From contig JAHJYW010000048.1 in NCBI GenBank assembly GCA_018827375.1, forward strand, positions 153,002 through 217,001: a DNA stretch of 64,000 bases, in the 5' to 3' direction. The stretch is from Alphaproteobacteria bacterium. Its GTDB lineage: Bacteria; Pseudomonadota; Alphaproteobacteria; Caulobacterales; Hyphomonadaceae. The notes below the pieces were generated by a model. That model saw only the letters and a program-made list of their open reading frames with translations. It was not told the origin of the DNA and did no database searches. Positions 36,910-46,516 of this stretch are shown here, piece after piece. The position numbers and the translations under genes were made by a program. Each line of letters begins with the position of its first letter. Within the stretch, counting starts at the first letter, position 1.

Positions 36910-36939
36910 TGGCGTCCCCACTCCACAAGAGCGAGAACC

Positions 36940-36955
36940 TTAACCCTTTGTTAAC
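36940..36955 (-). promoter_or_regulatory. CtrA-type full binding site
   Basis: TTAACCCTTTGTTAAC matches the CtrA consensus TTAA-N7-TTAAC exactly (spacer CCCTTTG). It lies 31-46 nt before the start of the large membrane protein gene on the minus strand, close to a promoter position. The motif is clear; binding and direction of control are inferred. Confidence 0.68.
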
Positions 36956-36996
36956 TTCATTGGGAAGTTGAAAGTTTGGCCTCCCCCTGCGCGAGC

Positions 36997-38454
36997 CTAG
37001 TCCTTGAACAGCTCCATCGCAGCTGCTGTCATGGCCTCCACGCCTGTGGCGATGGTTGGGTCATAGTCGGGCGCGAAGCCTGAGGAGTGCAGCGATGGCA
37101 GGGTCGGTCCGCCATTCTTCGCCTCTGCATATTTGGCTGGCTCCACCGCACCGACCCAGAAGATCACGCCGGGGATCTTCTCTTCCGTGCGCCCGTACTG
37201 GCTGAAATCCTCGCCGCCCATGACCGGCTTGACCTGTTTGACATTCGACGCGCCGATGGCCTTGCCGACCGCTTTCATCGTGCGGGCCGTCGTGTCGGGG
37301 TCGTTATAGGTGGCAGGCGTGTAGTCGCTCTCGATCGTGACTTCGGGCTCAGGCGCGCCGAAGGCCTCAGCCTCGCCCTTCGCGATGCGCTTGATGCCAT
37401 CGAGCAGCATCTGGCGTGTCTTGTCGTCATACGAGCGAACAGTGATCAGCAGCGTGGCCTCATCCGGAATGATGTTGTGCTTGGCGCCCGCCTTGAACGA
37501 GCCGACCGTGACAACTGCGCTGTCCTGCGGATCTGTATTGCGCGACACGAGGCTTTGCAGCGCGACGACGATGTTCGAGGCGACGAGGATCGGGTCTTTC
37601 GTCGTGTGCGGGTAGGCGCCGTGACCGCCGACGCCTTTCACCACCACGTCGACACTGTCGACATTGGCGAGAGCGAAGCCGCTGGAATATTCCACCGTGC
37701 CGGCCGGTGCACCGGCGGAGACGTGCATGGCGATATTGTAGTCAGGCGTGGGGAAGCGCGTGTAGAGGCCGTCGGCCAGCATGGCTTCGGCGCCAAGGCC
37801 GATTTCCTCGGCAGGCTGGGCGATCATGACCAGCGTGCCTTTCCATTTCTTCTTGTTGGCGATCAGCTCGCGCGCCGTTCCGACCCATGTCGTCATGTGC
37901 ACATCATGGCCACAGGCATGCATGACGTTGCTCTCGACGCCGGTCCATGTGGTCGCCTCGACCTTGGACGCAAACGGAAAGCCGGTCTGTTCGGGCACGG
38001 GCAGCGCGTCCATGTCGGTGCGGATCAGCACGGTCGGGCCGTTGCCATTGCGGAACACGCCAACAAGGCCGTAGCCGCCAACGCCATCAATGACGCGGCC
38101 ATTGTCCTTCATGGACTTGTCGACCACCCAGTCCTGACCGAGGCCTGTGGTGACTTCAAAGCCGAGGCCCTGCAGTTCGGTCGCCAGGATCGCGGATGTA
38201 TTGGCTTCCTCGAAGGAGAGCTCAGGCGCCGCATGAAGGCGCTTGTAGAGCTCAACGAGGGTCGGATCGGCGGTTGGAAGGGGCGTGGTCGACGCACTTG
38301 CGGGGGAAACTGAGTCCGTTCCCTGTCCGTTCGGCGTCGTCAGCACGGTCGGGCCATTGCCATCGGCTGTCGCCGCGTCCGACTTGTCCTTGCCGGGGCC
38401 TCCGCAGGCAACCAGAACGAGGGCGAGGGCAGTCAAAGCGGCTGGACGAAACAT
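36997..38454 (-). CDS. M20-family amidohydrolase, lipoprotein
   Basis: This 485-residue exported enzyme has a lipoprotein signal (LTALALVLVACGG, Cys near residue 17) and a low-complexity Ser/Thr/Pro linker to about residue 60. The M20D amidohydrolase domain then follows: LYKRLHAAPELSFEE, VLIRTDMDALPVPEQTGF with the metal-binding Asp, VMHACGHDVHMTTW and IAQPAEEIGLGAEAM with the catalytic/metal-binding Glu. M20D members hydrolyse N-acyl amino acids such as hippurate and indole-acetyl amino acids, or act on N-acetylated peptides. A lipid-anchored location would put it in the periplasm. AGGAG precedes the start. Confidence 0.87.
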   Translation of the reverse strand: MFRPAALTALALVLVACGGPGKDKSDAATADGNGPTVLTTPNGQGTDSVSPASASTTPLPTADPTLVELYKRLHAAPELSFEEANTSAILATELQGLGFEVTTGLGQDWVVDKSMKDNGRVIDGVGGYGLVGVFRNGNGPTVLIRTDMDALPVPEQTGFPFASKVEATTWTGVESNVMHACGHDVHMTTWVGTARELIANKKKWKGTLVMIAQPAEEIGLGAEAMLADGLYTRFPTPDYNIAMHVSAGAPAGTVEYSSGFALANVDSVDVVVKGVGGHGAYPHTTKDPILVASNIVVALQSLVSRNTDPQDSAVVTVGSFKAGAKHNIIPDEATLLITVRSYDDKTRQMLLDGIKRIAKGEAEAFGAPEPEVTIESDYTPATYNDPDTTARTMKAVGKAIGASNVKQVKPVMGGEDFSQYGRTEEKIPGVIFWVGAVEPAKYAEAKNGGPTLPSLHSSGFAPDYDPTIATGVEAMTAAAMELFKD

Positions 38455-38535
38455 GCGGGCTTACTCCTGAAACGGTTCAGGCCGGACCCTAACGGAGTTT
38501 GACGCCCTGCCAAGTGGCGGGCGGGCCACAGAGGC

Positions 38536-40569
38536 CTAGTTCTTGCCGCGATCCAGGTCTTCCGAAAGCTCGATATCCACAGGCGTGCCAGCGAGGCGCT
38601 GACGGTAGACCTGCGTGTTTTCAAGCACGCGCTGAACATAGTTGCGCGTTTCGGAGAAGGGGATGAATTCCACCCAGTCGACCGGGTCGACCTGGCCGGT
38701 GCGCGGATCGCCATAATCCTCGATCCACTGCTTGGGCCGGCTCGGCCCCGCATTATAGGCCGCGGCGGTCATGATGTAGCTGCCCTTGAACTGGGAGAGC
38801 AGCGTGTCGAGGTGCTGGCCGCCAAGGGTCATGTTGTAGCCCGGATCATCGGTCAGCCAGGACGTGCGGAAGGGCAGGCCCTGCATGCGCGCTTCGCGCT
38901 GGGCGGTGGCAGGCATGAACTGCATCAGGCCGCGCGCGCCGGCATGGCTGACGGCATTGGGGTTCATCTCGCTTTCCTGGCGGGACAGGGCAAGCATGAG
39001 CGGGCGCTCGACCCGCGGCTGGCGCAGCATGGGATAGTCGACCAACGGATAGGCAGCGTCCGTGGCGATAATGCCCTTGGCGAGACCGGCTTTCGCACCG
39101 CGTACACCGATATCGGGCACATGGTATTGACTGGCGAGCTGTGAGAGCTGGATGAAATCGGCTTCGTTCTCGAGCTGGTCATCAAGGTGATAGGCAAATT
39201 CGCGGAACATGCGTTCTTCGCCGGCTTCACCAAGCAGGCGCAGGGCCTTGACCATGGGACGCGCGTTGAAGGCAGCGACCTGTTCCTGTGTTGGCTCGGT
39301 TGATGCCGCAAAAGACAGCTTCTTCTGGCCAAGGCGCTCGGCGGCAAGCTGGCCATAATAGGTGAAATTGTATTTCGCAGCGCCGGCATAGGACTCAACG
39401 GCCGCATCGGTCTGGCCGAGCGCGTCTTCGGCGCGGCCTGTCCAGTATTCACCGCGCGCGAGGCTGATCGGCGTGCCGACACTCGCGGTCATGTCCTGGA
39501 AGTGTTTCAGGCTGCGGTCGGGATTGTTGTTGAGGCGCAGGGCAATCCAGCCGGCCGCCCATTCGGCGTCGGCATAGTCGGCGCCCTCGGTCATCGCATG
39601 CGGGGCGACGAGCTGGTAGGCGCGGGCCCATTTGCCGGATTTGAGATCGTCGCGCATGGCGACGTTCCGTTCGTCCCACAGTTTGGAACGACCCGCTTCA
39701 GGCACGTCATTGGCGTTGATGCTGACCAGAAGCGGCGTTGCGCCTTCCTGGTTGCCGCGCGTGCGGCGCCACCGGGCGCGATCATAGAGAAGGCCGGGAT
39801 TGTCTTGCAGCGATGCGGGCACGGCGTCGACCAGCTTGTCGACATTGCGGCCACGACCGGCCAGCGCGATACGCGCATCGACAAGCTTGCGATAATCGGA
39901 ACTGACAAGCGGTTTGAGGTTGGTGGCGGCGGTGCGCTGGTTCGTCCAGAGCAGGAATTCGATACGGGCGCGGTGGTCAGCCTCGGTCAGCAGGCCGCCA
40001 TAGGTGGCCAGCACGATGCGCTCGAGATCGCGCTCCATGGAATTGCTTTGCCAGGCATCACGCACCAGCGCCTCGGCTTTGGCCGACTGGCCAACGGCCT
40101 TGTAGCTGCGGGCGAGGGCGATCTTGCCGGCGCCTGTTCGCGGCCCGGACTCGGTGAGCCAGAGAATGCGGTCGCCATGTTTGAGGGACGACAGATCGAT
40201 GATTTCCTCGGCGCGCTTGCGCATGGCGCCGGTCTTCGGCCATGTCGGCAGCGTTTCCATGGCACTCCTGACTTCATCGAAGCCCATGCCCGGCACGCCT
40301 GCACTGGCGCGCATCCAGAGGATCAGGTCGCGCACGGCCGGGTCGGTTGCGCGGTCCTGCAAACCGGCAACTTCGTTCCAGTCATAGCGTCCCGCGGCGT
40401 CGAGGGCCTTGTGCAGGATTTCCGCATTCTTCGCGTCTGTCGTCTGCGAGTTGTAGACGCGCTGCGGTTTCAGGCTCGGCGCATCCGGCAGGCCGGACGC
40501 GGCAGCGCTGAGGGCTGTGAGACCCAGCAGAATGGAAACGGCGAATGGTCGGTACAATGGAGCTGTCAT
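38536..40569 (-). CDS. Soluble lytic murein transglycosylase, Slt-type
   Basis: This 677-residue periplasmic enzyme has a signal peptide, a long alpha-helical superhelix of TPR-like repeats, and a C-terminal SLT domain. The catalytic Glu is residue 532 in LSRQESEMNPNAVSHAGARG, followed by GLMQFMPATAQ and AAYNAGPSRPKQWI. Enzymes of this type cleave the MurNAc-GlcNAc bond to form 1,6-anhydroMurNAc ends during cell wall turnover. It is divergent from dapA, with a 89-bp shared upstream region. Confidence 0.9.
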   Translation of the reverse strand: MTAPLYRPFAVSILLGLTALSAAASGLPDAPSLKPQRVYNSQTTDAKNAEILHKALDAAGRYDWNEVAGLQDRATDPAVRDLILWMRASAGVPGMGFDEVRSAMETLPTWPKTGAMRKRAEEIIDLSSLKHGDRILWLTESGPRTGAGKIALARSYKAVGQSAKAEALVRDAWQSNSMERDLERIVLATYGGLLTEADHRARIEFLLWTNQRTAATNLKPLVSSDYRKLVDARIALAGRGRNVDKLVDAVPASLQDNPGLLYDRARWRRTRGNQEGATPLLVSINANDVPEAGRSKLWDERNVAMRDDLKSGKWARAYQLVAPHAMTEGADYADAEWAAGWIALRLNNNPDRSLKHFQDMTASVGTPISLARGEYWTGRAEDALGQTDAAVESYAGAAKYNFTYYGQLAAERLGQKKLSFAASTEPTQEQVAAFNARPMVKALRLLGEAGEERMFREFAYHLDDQLENEADFIQLSQLASQYHVPDIGVRGAKAGLAKGIIATDAAYPLVDYPMLRQPRVERPLMLALSRQESEMNPNAVSHAGARGLMQFMPATAQREARMQGLPFRTSWLTDDPGYNMTLGGQHLDTLLSQFKGSYIMTAAAYNAGPSRPKQWIEDYGDPRTGQVDPVDWVEFIPFSETRNYVQRVLENTQVYRQRLAGTPVDIELSEDLDRGKN

Positions 40570-40658
40570 GGAGTTTATTTCTACGCCAAAGCATGAGAAG
40601 GCATTGTTAAATATTACGCTACAATTCCCACCAACTCCCTAATCACGGCAACAATACG

Positions 40659-41537
40659 ATGTTTCATGGTTCAATCCCAGCTCTGGTCACACCCTTCCGG
40701 AACGGCGCCGTCGACCGCAAGGCCTTTGCTGCGCTTGTCGAACGCCAGATTGCGGGCGGTTCCAGCGCGCTTGTGCCCGTAGGGACCACCGGTGAAACCT
40801 CCACGCTGACCACCGAAGAGCACAAGGATGTTGTGACGCTTTGTGTTGAAGTTGCTGCAGGACGCGTGCCTGTTATTGCGGGCGCGGGCTCCAATGCCAC
40901 TGACGAGGCGATTGACCTTGTCGAGCATGCCAAGGCGGTTGGCGCGGACGCGGCGCTCGTGGTTTGCCCCTATTACAACAAGCCTAACCAGGAAGGGCTT
41001 GAGGCGCATTTCAGGGCGATCAATGATGCCGTTGCGCTACCTGTCCTGCTTTACAATGTGCCAAGCCGGACCGTTGTTGATCTCTTGCCGGAAACCGTGG
41101 CGCGGCTTGCCCAACTGCCGAACATTGTCGGCATCAAGGATGCTTCAGGCGACGTCGCGCGTGTCAGCCAGCATGCTGCCCTGATCGGGTCAGCCCAGTT
41201 CGTGCAATTGTCGGGCGAAGACCCGAATGCGCTTGGTTATCTCGCCATGGGCGGAAAGGGCTGCATCTCCGTGACGGCCAATGTGGCGCCGGACATGTGC
41301 GCCGCCATGCACGCCGCTTTTCACGCCGGCGACCTTGCCGGAGCGCAGGCGATCGAGCGCAAGCTGATCGCGCTGCACAAGGCGCTGTTCTGTGCGCCAT
41401 CACCCGGACCGGCCAAATATGCCCTGTCGCGCCTTGGCCTTTGCGCGCCGGATGTGCGGCTGCCGATCACGCAGCCAGACGCCGCCGCGCGCGAGACGAT
41501 TGATGCCGCTATGGCACTCGCGGGCATCCGTGCCTAA
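40659..41537 (+). CDS. dapA: 4-hydroxy-tetrahydrodipicolinate synthase
   Basis: This 292-residue TIM-barrel aldolase condenses pyruvate with aspartate semialdehyde on the lysine and diaminopimelate pathway. The Schiff-base Lys160 is in [23 protein letters not shown] carries the catalytic Tyr, and [10 protein letters not shown] near residue 44 binds the pyruvate carboxylate. There is no strong ribosome-binding site before the ATG. smpB begins 9 nt after its stop, so the two are probably co-transcribed. Confidence 0.95.
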   Translation: MFHGSIPALVTPFRNGAVDRKAFAALVERQIAGGSSALVPVGTTGETSTLTTEEHKDVVTLCVEVAAGRVPVIAGAGSNATDEAIDLVEHAKAVGADAALVVCPYYNKPNQEGLEAHFRAINDAVALPVLLYNVPSRTVVDLLPETVARLAQLPNIVGIKDASGDVARVSQHAALIGSAQFVQLSGEDPNALGYLAMGGKGCISVTANVAPDMCAAMHAAFHAGDLAGAQAIERKLIALHKALFCAPSPGPAKYALSRLGLCAPDVRLPITQPDAAARETIDAAMALAGIRA

Positions 41538-41546
41538 ATAGACCCC

Positions 41547-42026
41547 ATGTCAAAGACACCGCAGACCAAGGGCAGGGGCGATGGCCTCGTTGCAGAGAAC
41601 CGGCGTTCCCGGCGTGAATACGCTGTGGAGGATACGCTGGAGGCCGGCATCATGCTGGTCGGCTCCGAAGTAAAGTCGCTGCGCCAGGGCAAAGCGAACA
41701 TCGCCGAGAGCTATGCGAGCGTTGAGGATGGCGGGCTGTACCTGATCAATTGCGACATCCCGATCTATAATGCCGCCAACCGGTTCAACCATGAACCGAA
41801 GCGCAAGCGGAAGCTGCTGGTTTCCAAGCGGGAGCTGGTGAAGCTGTCTCAGGAAGTGGAGCGCGCCGGTCGCACGATCGTGCCGCTGAAGCTCTACTTC
41901 AACGACCGGGGCATTGCGAAACTGTTGATCGGCACGGCGACGGGCCGCAAGGCGCACGACAAGCGGGAAGTTGAGGCCAAGCGCGACTGGGCCCGTCAGA
42001 AGGCCCGCATCATGAAGGAGGGGTGA
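41547..42026 (+). CDS. smpB: SsrA-binding protein SmpB
   Basis: This 159-residue tmRNA partner carries ssrA RNA to stalled ribosomes for trans-translation. Family segments are [40 protein letters not shown] and [20 protein letters not shown]; the C-terminal basic tail is [14 protein letters not shown]. No ssrA gene was recognised in this window. It is cotranscribed with dapA. Convergent with the uracil-DNA glycosylase gene. Confidence 0.96.
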   Translation: MSKTPQTKGRGDGLVAENRRSRREYAVEDTLEAGIMLVGSEVKSLRQGKANIAESYASVEDGGLYLINCDIPIYNAANRFNHEPKRKRKLLVSKRELVKLSQEVERAGRTIVPLKLYFNDRGIAKLLIGTATGRKAHDKREVEAKRDWARQKARIMKEG

Positions 42027-42036
42027 GGGCCAAGCC

Positions 42037-42633
42037 CTAGCCCGCGATCTCTTTCGCCGCCGCAAACACGTCTTCGAACATATCCGCTGTCAGGCGGCCG
42101 GTGTTCGTATTGTAGCGGCTGCAATGATAGCTCGACAGCAGGGTCAGCGGGCGGCCTTCGAACTCCACCTCATAGCGCGTGTTATGGCCAAAGGGATGGG
42201 CGCTGAGTTTCAGGCCCAGCGTGCGCACGGTTGAGTCGTGGCTGATCTTTCCGAGGCAGAGCAGGACCTTGAGGTGGGGCAGGGCCTTGATGCGCGACTG
42301 GAGGAACGGACGGCAGGTGTTGATTTCGGCGCCGACCGGCTTGTTCTCCGGCGGTACGCAGCGTACCGCATTGGTGATCATGGCCTTTTTCAACTTCAGG
42401 CCGTCTTCGGGGTCTGCCGCGTAAGTCCCTGACGAGAAACCGTATTTTTCCAGAGTCGCATAGAGGAGATCGCCCGCCCAGTCGCCCGTAAAGGGGCGGC
42501 CTGTGCGGTTGGCCCCGGTCACGCCGGGGGCGAGGCCTACGACCAGAAGACGGGCCGTTTCATCTCCGAAGCTTGGCACGGCGCCGTTGAACCAGGTCGG
42601 TTCGCGTGCGGCAACCGCCTCGCGATAGGTCAC
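42037..42633 (-). CDS. Uracil-DNA glycosylase, family 5 (UDGb)
   Basis: This 198-residue glycosylase removes uracil, and in family 5 also other deaminated bases, from DNA. The first active-site motif is VGLAPGVTGANRTGRPFTGD (about residues 32-51). It lacks the polar residue used by other UDG families, as in UDGb. The C-terminal motif SSYHCSRYNTNTGRLT has the expected His. MITNAVRCVPPENKP provides two of the cluster cysteines' context. The start is GTG with no clear ribosome-binding site. Confidence 0.85.
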   Translation of the reverse strand: MTYREAVAAREPTWFNGAVPSFGDETARLLVVGLAPGVTGANRTGRPFTGDWAGDLLYATLEKYGFSSGTYAADPEDGLKLKKAMITNAVRCVPPENKPVGAEINTCRPFLQSRIKALPHLKVLLCLGKISHDSTVRTLGLKLSAHPFGHNTRYEVEFEGRPLTLLSSYHCSRYNTNTGRLTADMFEDVFAAAKEIAG

Positions 42634-42687
42634 GAGGCGGGGGCAGAGGGGCAGTCGCGGGGGGCTTCGGGGGGGGCGTCTGCGACC

Positions 42688-44604
42688 TTAGTAGCCATCA
42701 GCGACGCCGTCCTTGCGCATTTCGGTGGCGGCGATCCAGGCGCCACTCTCAAAGTCACGCATGATGGCCTGATAGCCACCGGCATTGGCCGCGCAGCATT
42801 TGACGGTCTGGCCACGCCGTTCGAGTTCCGCGCGGGCGGCGGGCGGGATGCCACTTTCAAGCTGGACGGTTCCCTTGTCGGCTTCGCATGGGTCGCCGCT
42901 GAAGCCGTTGGTCGGCTCGCAGCCGCCGACATGTTCCCAGCGCGCTGCGTCGCCGGCTTCCTGCAGGCCCATGCCAAAATCGACGAGGTTCAGGATCACC
43001 TGCACATGGCCTTGGGGCTGCATGCCGCCGCCCATCAGGCCGAAGCTGAGCCAGGGTTCGAACGGGCAGGCCTGATCAATGGGCATGGCGCGGGTCTGGC
43101 AGGACGGCATGTTTTTCTTGAAGGCAAAGGCCGGGATGATCGTGTGGAAGGGGCGCTTGCCGGGTTCGAAGACGTTCGGGTGGTTGGGGTCGAGGCTGAA
43201 CAGCTGGCCCCGGTCCTGGAACATGAAGCCGAGCCCGTCAGCGACGAGGCCTGAACCCATGCCGCGATAGTTGGACTGGATCAGCGAGACCATCATGCCG
43301 TCCTTGTCGGTGACGGTCAGATAGGTCGTATCGCCCTGCTTGAGCTTGGCGTCAGCGGCTGCAGCTTCCTCCGCCGTTATCGATGGTTCGACCTCGCCAA
43401 AGGCAAAGTTCGGAACGCGGTCCATCGCCTTGTCGATTTTTATCGCGGCGGCCTGACGATCGAGGCGGTCGGTCTTGAGAAAAGCGCTGGCGTCTATGCG
43501 CGAGAATTTGGGGTCGGCGAAATAATGCGCGCGGTCGGCGAAGGCGATGCGCTTGGCCTCGATCTGGGCCATCAGGGCATCGGCTGAGCCATATCCCATC
43601 GCCTTGAGGTCAAACTTCTCCAGCATTTTCAGCATTTGCAGCGCGGTGATGCCCTGCGTGGCAGGTGGCAGTTCGCAGACCTTGTAGTCGGCGCGATAGG
43701 TGACGCAGACCGGCTCGACGAATTCGCCGGTGTGTTTTGCGAAGTCCTCATAGCGCAGCGGGCCGCCGATGCGCTTGAAATAGGTGTCCATGGTCCGGGC
43801 GGTTTCGCCCTTGTAGAATTCGTCGCGGCCCTTCTGTCCAATGCGCTCCAGCGTGTCGGCAAGGTCCGGATTGGTGAAAATGCTGCCTTCATGCGGCGTG
43901 GGCGAAAAATAGGTTTTCTTCGCATTGTCATATTCTTCGAGCATGCCGCTTTCATGCGCGGGCTCGAAGCGTTTCGGGCCGAAGCTCCAGTAATAGGAAA
44001 TGACTTCGGGGATCGGTGCGCCGTCGCGGGCATAGCGGATCGCGGGCTCGAGGTTTGCCAGCATCGGGCGGCTGCCAAACTTGTCGTGCAGCGCATACCA
44101 GGCGTCGACCGTGCCGGGCACGGTGACGGGCGCTGTGCCGAAGGGCGGGATTTCCTTGCCGTCCATATACTGGTCGGCCTTGGCCTGAACGTCGGCCAGC
44201 GTTGCGCCCATGGCCGAGCGGCCGGAGCCATCATAGCCGTAAAGCTGCTTCGTCTGCGGGTCCCAGACAATGGCGAAGAGGTCGCCGCCAATGCCGTTGG
44301 CGGTGGGCTCGACGAGGCCAAGCATGGCGTTCGCGGCGATGGCGGCGTCCATGGCGTTGCCGCCGGCCTTCATGACATCCAGCGCAGTCTGCGTGGCCAA
44401 GGGATGCGCCGTGGCTGCGGCGGCGCTTGGGGCGACAACAGCGGAGCGGACGCCGACAGGGCGGCCAGCGAGCATGCGGTCGCCCGGGCCAGGCTTGGCG
44501 GCGGCATCAAATGGGGCAGGGTCGTCTTCAAGTGGCGCAGGGTTGAGACCCGTGCACGCAGTCGCCAGCAGCGCACCGGCGCCTGCTATCAGCCATTTCA
44601 TCAT
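42688..44604 (-). CDS. Gamma-glutamyltransferase family lipoprotein
   Basis: This 638-residue Ntn-hydrolase is exported (MMKWLIAGAGALLATAC, lipobox Cys near residue 17) and probably processes itself into two subunits. The catalytic threonine is Thr426 in KLKQGDTTYLTVTDKDGM. SNYRGMGSGLVADGLGFMFQ and RPFHTIIPAF are the family's oxyanion and substrate segments. It acts on gamma-glutamyl compounds such as glutathione in the periplasm. Start TGATG shares a base with the stop of the TIGR02301 gene, so the two are coupled. The typical GTTHFS motif reads GDTTYL here. Confidence 0.88.
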   Translation of the reverse strand: MMKWLIAGAGALLATACTGLNPAPLEDDPAPFDAAAKPGPGDRMLAGRPVGVRSAVVAPSAAAATAHPLATQTALDVMKAGGNAMDAAIAANAMLGLVEPTANGIGGDLFAIVWDPQTKQLYGYDGSGRSAMGATLADVQAKADQYMDGKEIPPFGTAPVTVPGTVDAWYALHDKFGSRPMLANLEPAIRYARDGAPIPEVISYYWSFGPKRFEPAHESGMLEEYDNAKKTYFSPTPHEGSIFTNPDLADTLERIGQKGRDEFYKGETARTMDTYFKRIGGPLRYEDFAKHTGEFVEPVCVTYRADYKVCELPPATQGITALQMLKMLEKFDLKAMGYGSADALMAQIEAKRIAFADRAHYFADPKFSRIDASAFLKTDRLDRQAAAIKIDKAMDRVPNFAFGEVEPSITAEEAAAADAKLKQGDTTYLTVTDKDGMMVSLIQSNYRGMGSGLVADGLGFMFQDRGQLFSLDPNHPNVFEPGKRPFHTIIPAFAFKKNMPSCQTRAMPIDQACPFEPWLSFGLMGGGMQPQGHVQVILNLVDFGMGLQEAGDAARWEHVGGCEPTNGFSGDPCEADKGTVQLESGIPPAARAELERRGQTVKCCAANAGGYQAIMRDFESGAWIAATEMRKDGVADGY

Positions 44605-45029
44605 CAGTTAGGTCCTCGCTTGCGGGTGTCCTTGGGAAAATAGTGTGTCGCCATGCGCCCTGAGATGTCCTGCCCGTCACGGGCAAACCGGGCTTCGGCC
44701 TCGATCGCCCGGTTGTCGCAGCTGAGGTACTGGGCGCTTGTGCGGGTGTAGGCGTTGTTGAAGCCCTCGACGAGGGATGAGCGCAAATTGCCCTTCTCGG
44801 GCGCTTCATAGCGCAGCAGGTCCGCCATGTAGCGGCGCCAATACTGGTCTTCGCGGCCATTGCAGCGGACCCGGATGGCGTGGGCTGAGCCGAGGGTCGC
44901 CGCAAGCTCGGATGCATCGCGGAAATAGTCAGGCCCACGCAGGGGAATGCCCGATTGCGCCGCGGCATTGCTTGCGCCCGCAAGCAGGAGCGCGCTAAGC
45001 AGGGCGCCATGAAAGACTGTCTTGTTCAT
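44604..45029 (-). CDS. TIGR02301-type periplasmic protein
   Basis: This 141-residue protein has a signal peptide (ALLSALLLAGASNAAA) and the pattern of TIGR02301, an alphaproteobacterial family of unknown function: LAATLGSAHAIRVRC, REDQYWRRYMADLLRYEAPE, LVEGFNNAYTRTS and CDNRAIEAEARFARDG. GAAGG precedes the ATG by about 7 nt. It is translationally coupled to the gamma-glutamyltransferase. Its first 21 bases overlap the start of the divergent dehydrogenase gene. Confidence 0.83.
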   Translation of the reverse strand: MNKTVFHGALLSALLLAGASNAAAQSGIPLRGPDYFRDASELAATLGSAHAIRVRCNGREDQYWRRYMADLLRYEAPEKGNLRSSLVEGFNNAYTRTSAQYLSCDNRAIEAEARFARDGQDISGRMATHYFPKDTRKRGPN

Positions 45030-45995
45030 GCGAAGACCTTCGCGCGCATCGCTCCACGGCTCAAGGGCCTTGAAGACAAACTCAATATGATCGTCATGGA
45101 CGATAATGGTGTCTTCTCCAAGGCATCCACTGGGGAGACGGTGACAGAGCCGAAACCCGAGATTGTCTTCGGTACGGCCGACGCCTTCTGGGGGCCGCAT
45201 GTGCGCACATTCATGCTGGCTGTTGTGAGCGGCGGGCGGCTCGACTGGTTCCAGTCGGCGGCGGCAGGCATTGAAAACCCGGCTTTCGTGATGATCGGCA
45301 AAGCGGCCAATCAATTCACGACGAACCATACGCAATCAGAAGCCATGTCCGAATGGGCCCTCTGGCAGGCGCTGGATTATTTCCGGCACGGGCCGACACA
45401 TCGGGCGCAGCAAGCCGAAGGAATCTGGGAGCGTCTGGATTCGCGCGAGATCCGTGGGTCAAAATGGTTGATCGTGGGCTTCGGCTCGATTGGATCGTCG
45501 ACCGGACGGCGCGTGATGGCGCTGGGTGGTCAGGTGACGGGTGTGAAGCGATCGCAGGGCCTGGTCGAAGGTGCTGACCGTATCGTGCACCCTGATGATG
45601 TTATGGCCGAGTTGCCGGATGCTGATGTGGTTCTTGTCTGCGTGCCGCACACGCCGGAGACAGAGGGCATGGCCAATGCGGAATTCTTCGCCGCGATGAA
45701 CCCCGATGCTCTCTTCATGAATCTCGGGCGTGGCGCGCTGGTAAACGAGCCTGACCTTTTAGCCGCGCTCGACGCGGGGCGGCCCGGCCACGCAGCGCTG
45801 GACGTGGCGTCGGAAGAGCCATTGCCGCAGGGCAATCCGCTCTGGACGCATCCCAAAATCACGCTGACACCGCATGACAGCCCACAGACCCACGGGACAG
45901 TCATCGGCGCCGACGATACGTTTATTGAAAACCTGCACAGATACTTCAACGGCGAACCGCTGAAGCATCTGATCGACAAGTCTGAATTTGGCTGA
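45009..45995 (+). CDS. D-isomer-specific 2-hydroxyacid dehydrogenase family protein
   Basis: This 328-residue NAD(P)-dependent enzyme has the nucleotide-binding fold WLIVGFGSIGSSTGRRVMAL (about residues 153-172), the VCVPHTPETEGM segment, and NLGRGALVNEPDLLAALDAG with the catalytic Arg region. HDSPQT contains the catalytic His in the usual HISG position. The family includes glyoxylate/hydroxypyruvate reductases. The frame is open to 44955 but ATG 45009 fits best. Its start overlaps the divergent TIGR02301 gene by 21 nt. Confidence 0.85.
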   Translation: MKDCLVHAKTFARIAPRLKGLEDKLNMIVMDDNGVFSKASTGETVTEPKPEIVFGTADAFWGPHVRTFMLAVVSGGRLDWFQSAAAGIENPAFVMIGKAANQFTTNHTQSEAMSEWALWQALDYFRHGPTHRAQQAEGIWERLDSREIRGSKWLIVGFGSIGSSTGRRVMALGGQVTGVKRSQGLVEGADRIVHPDDVMAELPDADVVLVCVPHTPETEGMANAEFFAAMNPDALFMNLGRGALVNEPDLLAALDAGRPGHAALDVASEEPLPQGNPLWTHPKITLTPHDSPQTHGTVIGADDTFIENLHRYFNGEPLKHLIDKSEFG

Positions 45996-45998
45996 GAC

Positions 45999-46484
45999 CT
46001 AGAGGCTTATGTCAGCCGTCTTGTCCTTGTAGTCCTTTTTCGGGTCGGTACCGAACAACATCTTGATGCCTGCAAATACGCTGTTCTCGTTCAGCCATAC
46101 ATGAGCATGGTCAAGATCAAGCCGCATGAGGCGCAGTTTCGGGTCGTCCTTACCGTCATACCAGGCAGCAATGAACGGGTTCCACAACTTCTCGACCATG
46201 GCCGGATTATTCTGGACTTGCAGCTGGCCGTGCAGCGCGGCGAAGAGGCCGTGACCTTTCGAGACAAATTGTGCGACGGCAGGAACGGGACGCATGTCGA
46301 GCGCCTTGACGAGATCAACGTCGATTGACGAGAAGATCCAGACAGGTCCGCGCTCATCGTCTTCAAGGATAGCGGTCATGGGTTGGGCGCCGCCGCCGGC
46401 GCCGCTTTCAAGACCAAGCATGATCGTGCGATCCGACTTCAATTCGGACCAAAGTTTCTTCTCGATTTCTTTTTGACTGGGCAT
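45999..46484 (-). CDS. PNPOx-like general stress protein
   Basis: This 161-residue single-domain flavoprotein has the split-barrel fold of pyridoxamine-5'-phosphate oxidase-like general stress proteins. Segments are KKLWSELKSDRTIMLGLES, GPVWIFSSIDVDLVKAL and HGQLQVQNNPAMVEKLWNPF. FMN binding is likely, substrate unknown. TAGGAG lies about 7 nt before the ATG. An EcfG-like promoter at 46517-46541 fits general stress control. Confidence 0.85.
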   Translation of the reverse strand: MPSQKEIEKKLWSELKSDRTIMLGLESGAGGGAQPMTAILEDDERGPVWIFSSIDVDLVKALDMRPVPAVAQFVSKGHGLFAALHGQLQVQNNPAMVEKLWNPFIAAWYDGKDDPKLRLMRLDLDHAHVWLNENSVFAGIKMLFGTDPKKDYKDKTADISL

Positions 46485-46516
46485 GTATGTCTCCTATGAG
46501 TGCTCTATGTCGGAAC

